Origin: Aliivibrio fischeri
GTDB lineage: Bacteria > Pseudomonadota > Gammaproteobacteria > Enterobacterales > Vibrionaceae
DNA length: 64,000 nt
Direction of reading: 5' to 3'
Assembly (NCBI RefSeq): GCF_009727955.1
Contig: NZ_WOBR01000004.1
Span: 1,055,724 to 1,119,723, forward strand
Shown: positions 30,198 through 39,138 of the stretch, one piece after another
Numbering within the stretch: the stretch's first letter is position 1
Layout of the letters: every line of letters starts with the position of its first letter
Translations under genes and position numbers: made by a program
The notes under the pieces: generated by a model
The model's input: the letters and a program-made list of their open reading frames with translations, nothing else
Told to the model about the DNA's origin: nothing
Databases searched by the model: none

Positions 30198-30968
30198 ATG
30201 ATCCAACGAATTCTACCACTGGTTGCAGTTTTAAGCCTTTCTGGCTGTGCTCTTACACAACAAACTCAACCTTTAGCTTCAGACAATTCAGAAACCGTCG
30301 CTGCAATTAAATCAATGGAAACCAATCTAAACACTCGTTTGGATAATATGGAAACAAAAATTGAGACTCAAAATGACTACATTTCTACATTAGAAAAAGA
30401 GTTATCTAACGTTTCTGAAGAATTATCTATTGTTCGTTCAGAGCAAACAAAAATTCAAAACAGCATTAGAGTCGCAACATCTAAGAAAAAACGTCTTGCC
30501 CCGCTTCCTGTTTCTATGCAATCTCAAGCTTTAAAAGACACTATTGTGCTTGGTGCTATTGAAAACGTTGAAATCGCTGATATTAAACAAGCATTTACCG
30601 CTCGTATTGATACAGGTGCTACAACCTCTTCTTTAAATGCAGTTGATTTACAAGAATTTGAACGCAATGGTAGCCAATGGGTTCGATTCCATCTAGTAAA
30701 CCAAGACGTAAAAGCTGACGATGGTAAATTGGAGTGGATTACAGCACCAGTTATTCGCAACGTAAAAATTCGTCAAGCAACAGCAGATGATGCAGAACGT
30801 CGTCCAGTAGTTGAATTATGGATCAAACTTGGTGCAATTCATGAAAAAGTTCAATTTACTCTTGCAGATCGATCTCACATGACCCATTCTGTTTTATTAG
30901 GTCGTGAGTTTATTCAAGATATCGCTGTTGTTGATGTCAGCAAAGAATTCGTTCAAAGCAAAAAATAG
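30198..30968 (+). CDS. Retropepsin-like (PF05618) lipoprotein with coiled coil
   Basis: A 256-residue lipoprotein: lipobox LSGC with C17, a coiled coil at about residues 35-92, and a C-terminal domain with the aspartic-protease hallmark IDTGATTSS (D138-T-G-A). The matching second-half elements (VELWIKLG, SVLLGREFIQD) complete the retropepsin-like fold once labelled 'ATP-dependent zinc protease'. Such single-domain aspartic proteases act as dimers. The family is genomically linked to ATP-grasp ligases and transglutaminase-like 7TM proteins, and both follow here. A role in trimming peptide adducts in the periplasm is a proposal, not shown. Confidence 0.85.
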   Translation: MIQRILPLVAVLSLSGCALTQQTQPLASDNSETVAAIKSMETNLNTRLDNMETKIETQNDYISTLEKELSNVSEELSIVRSEQTKIQNSIRVATSKKKRLAPLPVSMQSQALKDTIVLGAIENVEIADIKQAFTARIDTGATTSSLNAVDLQEFERNGSQWVRFHLVNQDVKADDGKLEWITAPVIRNVKIRQATADDAERRPVVELWIKLGAIHEKVQFTLADRSHMTHSVLLGREFIQDIAVVDVSKEFVQSKK

Positions 30969-31076
30969 CTCCTACCTCAAATAAGCGGTAATTTATTCAA
31001 TATCTTAGTAGCATAAATTACCGCATGAATTACAATTATAATTATCTTCCACTTATGCCATTACAATGAGGACGTT

Positions 31077-32585
31077 ATGCCATCAAGAGTGCCTTTTTAT
31101 TTTCTTATCTCGCTATTAATTGTTGCAGGACTTACATTGAGCTGGCTTCGCCATGACTCATATGGTGTGCCTTGGACTCCAGGAGAAAGAAGCCAAGTAT
31201 GGGATGTTGAAGCCCGTATTCAATTTGATGCTATAAATAAACCTGTTAAGGTTTCTATGGCTGCTCCACAAACTCAAACCGGTTTTACTATTGTCGATGA
31301 AAGTGCTTCATCTCCAGGCTATGGTATTGCTTATCTAACGACAGAACATGGACGTCGAGCTGAATGGACAATTCGTCAAGCCGATGGACCTCAAACGCTG
31401 TATTACAAAACTCAAATTTTAGTTGACCCTCAAGCTAGTGCAACGATTGAGCCACCTAAAACAGAGAAGCCAGAAGCGGTAACATTTGAAGGACCACATG
31501 AAGCAGCAGCAATTTCATTACTAGAACAAGCGCGTCAACGTTCTTCTAATGACATTACACTAACTCGTGAGCTTATTAAGCAGTTTAATGATAATGATAA
31601 CCAAAATGCATCGTTGCTTCTAAATGACTTAACTAAAGTACAAGCAATTTCAAAACTACTTAGCTTTGAGAACATCCATAATAAAGTGGTTGGTACTCTT
31701 TGGTTAGAAGATGGTCGCCGCCGCCAATCAGTTCAACATATGATTGAAGTGTGGAGCGGTGAACACTGGAAACTGTTTAATCCAGAAACTGGTGAACAAG
31801 GTCAACCATCGAATCTACTTCTTTGGGATGAGACTAACGTTTCATTACTAGATGTTGTTGGCGGTAAAAACAGTCAAATTCATTTCTCAATGATTGCACA
31901 GGAAATTTCACCTGCAGCAGCTACGGATAAAAAAGTAGAAGCAGATAACTTATTAAACTTCTCAATTCACAGCCTACCTCTTGAAGAACAATCGATGTTT
32001 AAAACCATCATGTTGATTCCAATTGGTGCTTTGATTGTTGTTTTCTTAAGAATCATTATTGGTTTAAAAACATCTGGTACTTTCATGCCAGTTCTGATTG
32101 CTGTTGCATTCGTACAAACACAATTAGTAACAGGTATTGTAGGTTTCTTGCTAATTGTTGGTACTGGTTTAATTATCCGAAGTTACTTATCAAAACTTAA
32201 CTTACTCTTAGTTGCCAGGATCTCAGCCGTTATCATCACGGTTATTATGATCATTTCTCTGTTTACTATCGTTGCATTCAAGATTGGATTAACAGCGGGT
32301 CTAAGTATTACGTTCTTCCCAATGATCATTCTATCTTGGACTGTTGAACGTATGTCTATCCTTTGGGAAGAGGAAGGTTGGAAAGAAGTTGCTACACAAG
32401 GCGGTGGTTCATTACTAACAGCGGTAATTATTTATATCGCAATGACAAACCCATTTGTACAACACCTTACATTTAACTTCATTGGTATACAGCTAATTAT
32501 ACTTGCACTTATCCTGATGCTAGGTAACTACACAGGCTACCGACTAAGTGAGCTTCGTCGCTTTAAGCCATTAGCGGAGGACTAA
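31077..32585 (+). CDS. Inactive transglutaminase-like protein fused to seven transmembrane helices
   Basis: A 502-residue protein: one N-terminal helix (about 7-24), a periplasmic region to about 305 containing a transglutaminase-like segment (about 165-265; the VEVWSGEHWKLFNPETGEQG part resembles the core but lacks a clear Cys-His-Asp triad), then about seven hydrophobic helices (310-495). This matches the '7TM_transglut' architecture. It is followed after three bases by the ATP-grasp gene, so they are co-translated. A role as membrane receptor or scaffold for peptide modification is inferred from family context. Confidence 0.82.
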   Translation: MPSRVPFYFLISLLIVAGLTLSWLRHDSYGVPWTPGERSQVWDVEARIQFDAINKPVKVSMAAPQTQTGFTIVDESASSPGYGIAYLTTEHGRRAEWTIRQADGPQTLYYKTQILVDPQASATIEPPKTEKPEAVTFEGPHEAAAISLLEQARQRSSNDITLTRELIKQFNDNDNQNASLLLNDLTKVQAISKLLSFENIHNKVVGTLWLEDGRRRQSVQHMIEVWSGEHWKLFNPETGEQGQPSNLLLWDETNVSLLDVVGGKNSQIHFSMIAQEISPAAATDKKVEADNLLNFSIHSLPLEEQSMFKTIMLIPIGALIVVFLRIIIGLKTSGTFMPVLIAVAFVQTQLVTGIVGFLLIVGTGLIIRSYLSKLNLLLVARISAVIITVIMIISLFTIVAFKIGLTAGLSITFFPMIILSWTVERMSILWEEEGWKEVATQGGGSLLTAVIIYIAMTNPFVQHLTFNFIGIQLIILALILMLGNYTGYRLSELRRFKPLAED

Positions 32586-32588
32586 CCT

Positions 32589-33554
32589 ATGTTTAGTAGA
32601 TTTACTTCTCCGTCAAAACTAAAAGCAAAAGGCATTATGGGTATGAACCAACGTAACGGCAGCTACATTGGCCGTTACAATGACAGAAGCAAATACCCAT
32701 TGGTTGATGACAAATTAAAAACCAAGATCATTGCCGAAAAAGCAGGAGCAACAGTTCCAAAGCTAATTGGTGTGATTGATAGCCAAGCTGAAGTTAAAAA
32801 CATCCATAATATCGTTAAAGATTGGCCTGGGTTTGTTATTAAACCAGCCCAAGGGAGTGGTGGTAAAGGCATCCTTGTTGTTACCTCTCACAAGGATGGT
32901 GTTTATACAAAACCATCTGGTGCAGAAGCATCAAAACAAGATGTTGAACGCCATATTACCAATACCCTTGCAGGTCTTTTCTCATTGGGTGGTAAGAATG
33001 ATGTTGCGGTTATCGAAAACTTAATCCAATTTGATGATGTTTTTGATGGGTTTAGTTATGAAGGTGTTCCTGATGTACGAATTATCGTATTTAAGGGCTA
33101 CCCTGTCATGGCGATGATGCGTTTATCAACATCAGATTCTGATGGTAAAGCTAACCTTCACCAAGGAGCCGTAGGCGTTGGTATTGATATTGGTACAGGT
33201 AAAGCAGTACGCGCAGTGCAGTTTGATTTACCAGTAGAAACCCATCCTGATACGGGTAAGCTACTCAGTACACTTGAAGTGCCTCATTGGGAAAAGCTAT
33301 TAACGCTCGCATCAAGTGCTTGGGAAATGACAGGTTTGGGTTATATGGGGACAGATATGGTTCTTGATAAAGAATATGGCCCTATGGTTCTAGAACTGAA
33401 TGCTCGTCCTGGGCTTGCAATTCAAATAGCTAACGGAACAGGCTTATTACCTAGACTTAAGCATATTGAGAGCTTAGAAGAAACCGTTCCTTACCCTACT
33501 CCTGAAGCTCGTGTAGCTTATGCAATGGAGCAATTTGGGATTTATAACAAATAA
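32589..33554 (+). CDS. Alpha-L-glutamate ligase-like ATP-grasp protein
   Basis: A 321-residue ATP-grasp enzyme of the RimK-related family. The ATP-lid motif VIKPAQGSGGKGI is at residues 83-95, and the Mg-binding end MVLELNARPGLAIQIANG is near 265-282. RimK-like ligases add glutamate or other amino acids to a carboxylate; the substrate is unknown in this family. It is the last gene of the retropepsin-7TM-ligase cassette and is followed by two hairpins. The enzyme is cytoplasmic, as it lacks a signal peptide. Confidence 0.88.
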   Translation: MFSRFTSPSKLKAKGIMGMNQRNGSYIGRYNDRSKYPLVDDKLKTKIIAEKAGATVPKLIGVIDSQAEVKNIHNIVKDWPGFVIKPAQGSGGKGILVVTSHKDGVYTKPSGAEASKQDVERHITNTLAGLFSLGGKNDVAVIENLIQFDDVFDGFSYEGVPDVRIIVFKGYPVMAMMRLSTSDSDGKANLHQGAVGVGIDIGTGKAVRAVQFDLPVETHPDTGKLLSTLEVPHWEKLLTLASSAWEMTGLGYMGTDMVLDKEYGPMVLELNARPGLAIQIANGTGLLPRLKHIESLEETVPYPTPEARVAYAMEQFGIYNK

Positions 33555-33559
33555 TATAT

Positions 33560-33623
33560 AGCTCTACTTGTAGAGCTTATAGGATTAAAAAAGGGAAGAG
33601 AGCTTATGCTGTCTTCCCTTTTT
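33560..33623 (+). terminator. Tandem hairpins with terminator after the ATP-grasp gene
   Basis: A first stem AGCTCTAC/GTAGAGCT spans 33560-33577. A second, AAGGGAAGA (33591-33599) with TCTTCCCTT (33612-33620), is followed by T residues. The second is flanked by an A-run on its left and can also serve moaE from the other strand. Confidence 0.8.
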
Positions 33624-33647
33624 CTTTATGATTCAGTTCTTATACGT

Positions 33648-34094
33648 CTATTTTTCCCAACGCTCTGCCGCAGTTTTATCCGTATCTCGAGATTCAACCC
33701 AGCGCACTTCTTTTGTTGTTCGCTCTTTTTTCCAGAACGGAGCATTGGTTTTCAAGTAATCCATAATGAATTCACAAGAATCAAACGCAGCACCGCGGTG
33801 AGCACTTGATACACCCACAAATACAATTTGATCGCCAAGTTCTAAGTCACCTACTCTATGAATCACCTTCACTTTAAGTAGAGGCCAGCGCTCTTTAGCT
33901 TGTGCAACGATATCGTTAAGCGACTTCTCAGTCATTCCTGGGTAATGTTCTAAAGATAGACCTGTAACATCATCACCTAGGTTCATATCACGAACTTTAC
34001 CAATAAAAGTAACTACAGCGCCGGCTGCTGTGCCTTCCGCTAGTAATTGATATTCATCACCAACGTTAAAATCATGCTCTTGAACAGAAATCAT
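33648..34094 (-). CDS. moaE: Molybdopterin synthase catalytic subunit MoaE
   Basis: A 148-residue subunit that, with thiocarboxylated MoaD, inserts the dithiolene sulfurs into precursor Z to make molybdopterin. Family segments include GAVVTFIGKVRD and the lysine-containing KTNAPFWKKE near the C terminus. I use the ATG at 34094, which has AGGTGG five bases upstream and gives MISVQEHDFNVGDEY, aligning with E. coli MoaE; the longer GTG frame starts inside moaD. Confidence 0.96.
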   Translation of the reverse strand: MISVQEHDFNVGDEYQLLAEGTAAGAVVTFIGKVRDMNLGDDVTGLSLEHYPGMTEKSLNDIVAQAKERWPLLKVKVIHRVGDLELGDQIVFVGVSSAHRGAAFDSCEFIMDYLKTNAPFWKKERTTKEVRWVESRDTDKTAAERWEK

Positions 34095-34095
34095 A

Positions 34096-34341
34096 TTAAC
34101 CACCTGTTACTGGTGGGAAAAAAGCGACTTCATCACCATCAGAAACAGCAGAGTCTAAGCTTGAAATCGTTTGATTAATAGCAACAAGCAGCTTGCCTTT
34201 TTCTAACGCTAAATCCCACTTATCGCTCTTTTGACTTAATTCCTGACGAATTGCTTCAGCTGTTGCATATTCACCAGATAATTCCAACTTGTCAGTACCA
34301 ACTAACTCTTTTGTTTGCGCGAAAAATAATACTGTAATCAT
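34096..34341 (-). CDS. moaD: Molybdopterin synthase sulfur carrier subunit MoaD
   Basis: An 81-residue ubiquitin-like protein ending in the required Gly-Gly (FFPPVTGG), whose C terminus is adenylated by MoeB and thiocarboxylated. The start overlaps the moaC stop (ATGA), so translation is coupled. Confidence 0.96.
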
Positions 34342-34817
34342 GCGTCCGCCTTAAAGTGTCCAGATTTACCACCCGTCTTTTCTAATAGACGAACTTGACC
34401 AATAACCATATCTTTTTGGACCGCTTTACACATGTCATAGATGGTTAACGCAGCAACAGATGCAGCAGTTAATGCTTCCATCTCAACACCGGTTTTACCC
34501 GCTAACTTACATACAGACTCAATTCGAACCATGTTTTCCGCTTCAATCGCTTCAAGTTGAACTTCAACTTTAGAAAGTAATAAAGGGTGACAAAGTGGGA
34601 TAAGATCCCACGTCTTTTTGGCTGCTTGAATACCTGCGATACGTGCTGTGGCAAAAACATCACCTTTATGGTGAGAACCAGAAACAATAAGTTCCAGAGT
34701 TTCAGGAGCCATGTGAACAAAGGCTTCAGCACGAGCTTCACGAACGGTTTCTTGTTTCGCAGAAACATCAACCATGTTTGCCTCACCAGAGGCATTAATA
34801 TGAGTAAAATTTGACAT
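34338..34817 (-). CDS. moaC: Cyclic pyranopterin monophosphate synthase MoaC
   Basis: A 159-residue enzyme converting the MoaA product 3',8-cyclo-GTP into cyclic pyranopterin monophosphate. Family hallmarks visible are [31 protein letters not shown] and the late [22 protein letters not shown] segment, with catalytic lysines KK and K of [10 protein letters not shown]. It sits 12 bases after moaA. Confidence 0.97.
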
Positions 34818-34829
34818 AATTCTTCTTTA

Positions 34830-35819
34830 TTATCCGCCAATAGAGGCTAAATGAGGGGTCATTCCTGCATGGCCATCATGTAAAAAGTGGCCTTCAGCTT
34901 TATTATCTAGCTGAGTTTGAATTCGTTGGATTAATTCATCTTGTTGGGAATCTTGTTGTAATAAGTCGCGAAGATCCACACCATAATCACCAAATAAGCA
35001 CATATGTAATTTACCTTTTGCCGATACACGAAGTCGGTTACAACTCTGACAAAAATCTTTTTCATACGGCATGATAAGTCCTATTTCACCCACGTAATCA
35101 GGATGAATAAATACCTGAGCAGGACCATCACTTTCGCCACGAGCTTTTAATAACCAACCATTGGCAATAAGATGATTTCGAATAGACACACCAGATTGAT
35201 GATGATTTTTAAATAGATCATTCATTTCACCCGTTTGCATTAATTCAATAAAACGTAATTGAATTGGACGAGTTTGAATCCACTTTAAAAATAAAGGAAG
35301 TTCGGTGCTATTGAGATCTTTTAATAATACGGTATTTACTTTGACTTGTTTAAAACCAACTTCAAGAGCTTTATCAATACCAGCCATCACTTCAGCAAAT
35401 TTATTTTCGCCAGTGATCTGATAAAACATATGTGGATTTAAACTATCAACACTCACATTAATATCGGTTAAACCTGCTTCTCTCCATTCTGCAACGTGCT
35501 TTTCCATACGATAACCGTTGGTAGTAGTTGCAACCTTAGTAATACCAGGCTGAGAGGCAACAGTACGAATAATATCAGTGAAATCTTTACGAAGACTTGG
35601 TTCTCCCCCTGTAATACGTACTTTTGACGTACCACAACGAGCAAACGCACTTACTGTACGTTCGATTTCATCAAGTTCAAGGAAGGACTCACGCTTTCCA
35701 TTTTCAGGTTTATAACCATCAGGTAAGCAATAAGTACATTTAAAGTTACAGACGTCTGTAACTGATAATCGTAAATAATAAAATTTACGATCAAAATTAT
35801 CTGCGAATTGTTGCGCCAC
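34830..35819 (-). CDS. moaA: GTP 3',8-cyclase MoaA
   Basis: A 329-residue radical SAM enzyme for the first step of molybdenum cofactor synthesis. The N-terminal cluster motif CNFKCTYC gives C24, C28 and C31; the second cluster uses [19 protein letters not shown]; the C terminus is the functional GG. I choose the GTG at 35819: GGAAAGG lies seven bases upstream, the length then equals E. coli MoaA, and the first residues align with MASQL. The longer TTG-initiated frame would start inside the riboswitch. No moaB lies between moaA and moaC. Confidence 0.96.
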   Translation of the reverse strand: MAQQFADNFDRKFYYLRLSVTDVCNFKCTYCLPDGYKPENGKRESFLELDEIERTVSAFARCGTSKVRITGGEPSLRKDFTDIIRTVASQPGITKVATTTNGYRMEKHVAEWREAGLTDINVSVDSLNPHMFYQITGENKFAEVMAGIDKALEVGFKQVKVNTVLLKDLNSTELPLFLKWIQTRPIQLRFIELMQTGEMNDLFKNHHQSGVSIRNHLIANGWLLKARGESDGPAQVFIHPDYVGEIGLIMPYEKDFCQSCNRLRVSAKGKLHMCLFGDYGVDLRDLLQQDSQQDELIQRIQTQLDNKAEGHFLHDGHAGMTPHLASIGG

Positions 35820-35824
35820 GGAAC

Positions 35825-35965
35825 ACCTTTCCAAACACGGGAGGCTTGTTCATTTCCAAACAAACCCTTGTGACCGAATTGTCACTGGCTCACGCTACAT
35901 ATTGAGTGCTTCTTAAAAAACAACTTAGCAGCTTGAGCTCGGAGTTATGGCAACCATACTGATTT
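35825..35965 (-). promoter_or_regulatory. moaA leader: Moco RNA riboswitch in the moaA leader
   Basis: On the minus strand the leader ends GCCTCCCG, then TTGGAAAGGTGTTCC before the GTG, closely matching the end of the E. coli moaA Moco element as I recall it. Upstream, GTGAC/GTCAC (35869-35884) forms one hairpin, and AAGGG with an inner TTGTT/AACAA hairpin pairs with CCTCCC. The ribosome site GGAAAGG is within the element, suiting translational control by Moco. The rest of 35966-36202 is AT-rich, and also holds the start region of the divergent YvcK-like gene. Confidence 0.75.
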
Positions 35966-36202
35966 TTCAGTTTGGTGCTCTTATTAAAATACTCAATATT
36001 CATCTGTTTTTCCAATTTTTTTGCTATTACAGACGTTTTTAACCCATATTTATGACTAACTATCTATAAAGTGGTAACGATTCGATAATAAATACTAAAG
36101 TAATCTGTGATAACTTCATCATTTCACCAATACTGACTTGTCCTGATTTTCATTATCGAGCACACTTTAATAACTATCACTACATAATTAAGTATCACAA
36201 CT

Positions 36203-37081
36203 ATGATTGAACATAAAATTGTTGCTATTGGTGGCGGCCACGGGCTAGGACGCGTTCTCGCCGCGTTGAGTGACTTTGGCAGTCATGCAACAGGAATTGT
36301 TGCAACTACGGATAATGGAGGCTCTACAGGCCGTATACGCGAATGCCAAGGCGGTATTGCTTGGGGAGATACTCGTAATTGTATCAATCAACTAATTATG
36401 GACCCTTCAATCAGTTCGATGATGTTTGAGTATCGTTTTAAAGGTCAAGGTGAACTGCATGGGCACAATCTAGGTAATTTAATGCTAACAGCGTTGGATA
36501 ACTTAAGTGTTCGCCCATTAGATGCGATTAATCTAATTCGTGACATGCTAAAAGTAGAAACCCATATTATCCCAATGTCCGAGCACCCATCGGATTTGGG
36601 CGCATTAACCTCAGACTTACGAAAAATATCTGGCGAAACCAATGTCGATGAAATGGATGAACTTCCTTTACGCTTGTTTCTCGACCCTGAAGTACCAGCA
36701 ACACTTGAAGCTATTGATGCTGTCAAACAAGCGGATTTAATATTACTTGGACCGGGAAGCTTTTTAACCAGCATCATGCCACCTCTTTTACTTCCAGGCA
36801 TCGGAAAAGCCATTAATTCAAACAAAAAAGCCAAAGTCGTTTTTATTGATAATCTATCTAAAGAATTTGGTCCAGCAGGTAAAATGGATCATAGAATGAT
36901 GCTTGAATGGTGTGAACGAGCATGTTCAGGACGAAAGGTAGATATAATCCTAACAGATAAAGAGTTACATGAATTGCAGCAAGAATACGATTGCAAAAAG
37001 ACTGATCTCGCATCGCCAAATCATGATTGGCGACACGATAGAGAAAAGTTAAAAGATGCGATTATTGACCTACTTAAGTAA
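36203..37081 (+). CDS. YvcK/CofD-like protein (gluconeogenesis factor family)
   Basis: A 292-residue protein of the CofD-like UPF0052 family: the nucleotide-binding start VAIGGGHGLGRVLAAL (residues 7-22), the VATTDNGGSTGRIR segment (33-46) and GDTRNCINQL. B. subtilis YvcK binds UDP-sugars and affects growth on gluconeogenic carbon and cell shape; the E. coli relative is YbhK. Shorter than YvcK (about 317). The 3' end overlaps luxU by 12 bases in convergent orientation. The moa genes are divergent, as ybhK is beside moa in E. coli. Confidence 0.9.
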   Translation: MIEHKIVAIGGGHGLGRVLAALSDFGSHATGIVATTDNGGSTGRIRECQGGIAWGDTRNCINQLIMDPSISSMMFEYRFKGQGELHGHNLGNLMLTALDNLSVRPLDAINLIRDMLKVETHIIPMSEHPSDLGALTSDLRKISGETNVDEMDELPLRLFLDPEVPATLEAIDAVKQADLILLGPGSFLTSIMPPLLLPGIGKAINSNKKAKVVFIDNLSKEFGPAGKMDHRMMLEWCERACSGRKVDIILTDKELHELQQEYDCKKTDLASPNHDWRHDREKLKDAIIDLLK

Positions 37082-37405
37082 AAGTTCTCGATAAGCAATC
37101 TCAGTTTGACGCGCAATGTCTACAAATTCAGAAATATTGCGCTCAACCCATTTTTCTTGTTTCTGTTTTGCTTTTTCTTCAATATGAATTGCCATTGTTG
37201 CAAGCTTATCTGCACCAAAACTGCCCGCACTACTCTTAAGACAATGGCTAATTTCTCTTACTTTATCAATTTCAGGATGACTACTAAGCGCCCCAATAAA
37301 ATCATCTAACTCATCACAAAAAATACCAAAAAGCACAGGGATATTTTCATCTCCAACTTCCTGCATTAATTGATTTACAGCGATTTGATTAACATACTGA
37401 CTCAC
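37070..37405 (-). CDS. luxU: Phosphorelay protein LuxU
   Basis: A small histidine-phosphotransfer protein that carries phosphate from LuxN/LuxPQ-type hybrid kinases to LuxO in Vibrio quorum sensing. The HPt signature ISHCLKSSAGSFGADKL holds the phospho-accepting His (H54 with my start). I choose the GTG at 37405, which has AAGGGG six bases upstream and aligns in length with V. harveyi LuxU; the ATG at 37426 lies inside luxO without a good ribosome site. It follows luxO by ten bases. Confidence 0.94.
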   Translation of the reverse strand: MSQYVNQIAVNQLMQEVGDENIPVLFGIFCDELDDFIGALSSHPEIDKVREISHCLKSSAGSFGADKLATMAIHIEEKAKQKQEKWVERNISEFVDIARQTEIAYRELLLK

Positions 37406-37415
37406 GATAGTCCCC

Positions 37416-38846
37416 TTATCTTTCATTCCAAGACTGTAGTTTTCTATATATTGTAGAAGGACTAACCTCTAATTGCTTAGCGGCTTGTGGAATGTTCCCA
37501 CCACATAGTTCAATTGCGTTTTCAATGATCTGTTTTTCAGATTGCCATAACGGAATAATAGTCTCTTGATCTTTACTATCTAAGATCCTATTACTAGGCA
37601 GAATAGATTCTGTAGGCTTAGTTGAATCGCTTATAGATACATTAGATGCAATATTTACACCACTCTTACTATCTAACGATAATGGAGGAGGAAGCATAGA
37701 TAATTCGACTTCCTTTCCTTTATTTAATACAACAACATTCCTAATCACATTTTGTAATTGTCGTACATTTCCAGGCCAATCGTAATTCAAAAACCTATCG
37801 ACAACCTCAGGACTAAATGTGATAAATTCACGACCTTCCTCATGTGAAAAGTGCCCAAGGATTGAGTGACCAATTTCAATAATATCATTTCCTCTGTCTC
37901 TTAAAGGAGGCAATGTTAAGGGAATAACATGCAAACGATAATATAAATCCTCTCTAAATCGACCTGCTTGTACTTCTAACCAAGGGTCTCGGTTTGTTGC
38001 ACAAACAAATCGAACATCTACTCGACTCATTTTAGAAGAACCTACTTTTTGGAAGGTTCCGGTTTGAATAAATCGCAATAATTTGGTCTGTAAATCCAAA
38101 TCCATTTCACACAATTCATCCAAAAATAAAGTCCCCCCATCAGCTTGTTCGGCAGCACCTTTTCGATCAACTGAGGCACCAGTAAATGCACCTTTAACAT
38201 GACCAAAAAGCTCACTTTCAATTAAATCTTTTGGAATTGCTGCACAGTTAATAGCGATAAAAGGCCCGTCTCCACGCTTACTAGCCGCATGAATGGCTTC
38301 TGCACACACCTCTTTACCTGTCCCTGATTCACCAGTAATAAATACCGTTGCTTTACTTGGTGCGGCGGAATCTATCGTGCGATAAACCTGATGCATTTGA
38401 GAGCTACTACCAATAAACCCTTGATACTGTTTATTGCTATCTTTAGGGTTCTCTTGGAATTCTTTCTGGTCTTTTTGCGCACGTCGTAATGCGTTATTTA
38501 CCGTAACCCTCAAACGGTCAGCTTCACATGGTTTAATTAAGAAATCTTGAGCGCCTAGTTGCATTGCTTCTACTGCAGCATCAATTGAGCCATGAGCCGT
38601 CATTAATACCACAGGAATACTTTGGTTATCTTTGCGAATTTCAGCCAATACATCAAAACCAGTCATATCAGGCAGACGTAAATCTAGCAACACCAGATCT
38701 GGGGTTCTTAATTTTATTTTCTCAATAGCTTCAACACCTTTAGCGACGACATCAATATCAAAACCTAACGGGTTTAAATAAGAACGATATAACGCAGCAA
38801 CGGAAGCGGTATCTTCTACCATTAACAAATATTTTTTTTGTATCAT
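37416..38846 (-). CDS. luxO: Quorum-sensing sigma-54-dependent regulator LuxO
   Basis: A 476-residue NtrC-type response regulator: receiver domain (about 4-118) with phospho-acceptor D55 in [13 protein letters not shown]+ sigma-54 activation domain (about 137-370; Walker A GESGTGKE, the GAFTGA loop that contacts sigma-54, then [12 protein letters not shown]), and a Fis-type helix-turn-helix at the C terminus. Phosphorylated at low density it activates qrr1. I choose the ATG at 38846; it makes the phospho-residue D55, the number used for A. fischeri LuxO. The gene is divergent from qrr1, with LuxO dyads between. Confidence 0.97.
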   Translation of the reverse strand: MIQKKYLLMVEDTASVAALYRSYLNPLGFDIDVVAKGVEAIEKIKLRTPDLVLLDLRLPDMTGFDVLAEIRKDNQSIPVVLMTAHGSIDAAVEAMQLGAQDFLIKPCEADRLRVTVNNALRRAQKDQKEFQENPKDSNKQYQGFIGSSSQMHQVYRTIDSAAPSKATVFITGESGTGKEVCAEAIHAASKRGDGPFIAINCAAIPKDLIESELFGHVKGAFTGASVDRKGAAEQADGGTLFLDELCEMDLDLQTKLLRFIQTGTFQKVGSSKMSRVDVRFVCATNRDPWLEVQAGRFREDLYYRLHVIPLTLPPLRDRGNDIIEIGHSILGHFSHEEGREFITFSPEVVDRFLNYDWPGNVRQLQNVIRNVVVLNKGKEVELSMLPPPLSLDSKSGVNIASNVSISDSTKPTESILPSNRILDSKDQETIIPLWQSEKQIIENAIELCGGNIPQAAKQLEVSPSTIYRKLQSWNER

Positions 38847-38880
38847 CAAATCCAACTTGAAGGTAAAACACGACTGATGT

Positions 38881-38927
38881 TTGCATTATGCAATCACGAT
38901 TCGCAAAACGCAATTTGCAAAATGCAA
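38881..38927. promoter_or_regulatory. LuxO-binding dyads upstream of qrr1
   Basis: Three 13-bp dyads: TTGCATTATGCAA (38881-38893), TCGCAAAACGCAA (38901-38913) and TTGCAAAATGCAA (38915-38927). The first and third match TTGCA-N3-TGCAA exactly; the middle one is a weaker variant. They lie 60-110 bases upstream of the -24 element, a normal enhancer distance, and near the luxO start, so they may also control luxO. Confidence 0.75.
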
Positions 38928-38987
38928 AAAAGAATGACTTTGCGCACTATTTAGGCTTATTTAGCTTATTTTTACGGGTAAAAAAGT

Positions 38988-39003
38988 TGGCACGCTCCCT
39001 GCA
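38988..39003 (+). promoter_or_regulatory. Sigma-54 promoter of qrr1
   Basis: TGGCACGCTCCCTGCA matches the TGGCACRNNNNTTGCW consensus at all fixed bases but one. The GC of the -12 element places transcription start at about 39014, the first base of TGACCC. Confidence 0.9.
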
Positions 39004-39013
39004 ATAGGTATAT

Positions 39014-39119
39014 TGACCCTTTAAGCCAAAGGGTCACCTAGCCAACTGACGTTGTTAGTGAAATTTACTTTCACATGAACAATAAAGCCAACCGGGATAT
39101 TGCGGTTGGCTTCTTTTTT
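39014..39119 (+). ncRNA. qrr1: Qrr1 quorum regulatory small RNA
   Basis: An RNA of about 106 nt starting TGACCC. The first stem is TGACCCTTT...AAAGGGTCA; the invariant Qrr core follows (39034-39059, containing CTAGCCAACTGACGTTG, then TTAGTGAA); the end is a terminator AGCCAACC/GGTTGGCT plus T-run (39086-39120). Qrr RNAs are Hfq-dependent and repress the LuxR-type master regulator, litR in Aliivibrio, at low cell density. It lies divergent to luxO, the position of the sole qrr in A. fischeri, and convergent with uvrB. Confidence 0.95.
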
Positions 39120-39138
39120 TCTGCTATAAAATCAACAA

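Noticed and set aside
35651..35863. A 70-codon frame over the moaA start and riboswitch
   Set aside because: It is out of frame with moaA, runs through the riboswitch, and has no family-like sequence.
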